Assembly (NCBI GenBank): GCA_030146605.1
Contig: JASLBO010000384.1
Location: 1 to 6,234 of the forward strand
Reading direction: 5' to 3'
Source: Sphingomonas sp.
GTDB taxonomy: Bacteria; Pseudomonadota; Alphaproteobacteria; Sphingomonadales; Sphingomonadaceae
DNA length: 6,234 nucleotides
The position numbers were made by a program, and so were the translations under genes. The notes under the pieces are model-generated. The model was not told where the DNA came from. It searched no databases and worked only from the letters and a program-made list of their open reading frames with translations. Shown here one piece after another: positions 6,138-6,234 of this stretch (position 1 is the first letter of the stretch; the number at the start of each line of letters is the position of its first letter).

Positions 6138-6234
<97 letters not shown>

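Overview
The window looks like chromosome of a high-GC alphaproteobacterium, most likely a sphingomonad. The evidence is a GapR/UPF0335 gene (a family concentrated in Alphaproteobacteria), the RuvC N-terminus ([13 protein letters not shown]), the short TolA-type N-terminus, and the gene order yebC - ruvC - ruvA - ruvB - ybgC - tolQ - tolR - tolA. This is from reading the sequence; no database search was possible. Every convincing gene is on the minus strand, so the window reads biologically from right to left.

Right end (6234 to about 5540): the C-terminal end of an unidentified gene with a FPASDPPS tail, then gapR (nucleoid protein), then a 239-bp gap filled largely by a GC-rich repeat with inverted arms. 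Middle (5543 to 1928): yebC (translation/regulatory factor), a small two-helix membrane protein, ruvC (Holliday-junction resolvase), a 45-codon ORF lying in a TGTCAA-repeat-rich leader, ruvA, a lower-GC DUF6188-like gene, and ruvB. Left end (1883 to 1): ybgC (acyl-CoA thioesterase), tolQ, tolR and the first 55 codons of tolA, which continues out of the window. A large inverted repeat separates tolQ from tolR.

Two ordinary modules are joined head to tail: RuvABC, which branch-migrates and cleaves Holliday junctions, and Tol-Pal, the proton-driven machine that keeps the outer membrane attached during division. The unusual points are in the ruv part. First, ruvC has no ATG, GTG or TTG at its N-terminus; the only plausible initiator is a CTG with a well-placed GGAG. 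Second, the ruv-region genes are chained by 4-base NTGA stop/start overlaps, and all four versions (TTGA, CTGA, GTGA, ATGA) occur. Third, a lower-GC DUF6188-like gene sits between ruvA and ruvB, overlapping both. Fourth, a cluster of five TGTCAA motifs, including a perfect 10-bp hairpin, lies just upstream of ruvA inside a possible small leader ORF. I see no rRNA, tRNA, CRISPR array, insertion sequence, or complete novel multi-gene system.
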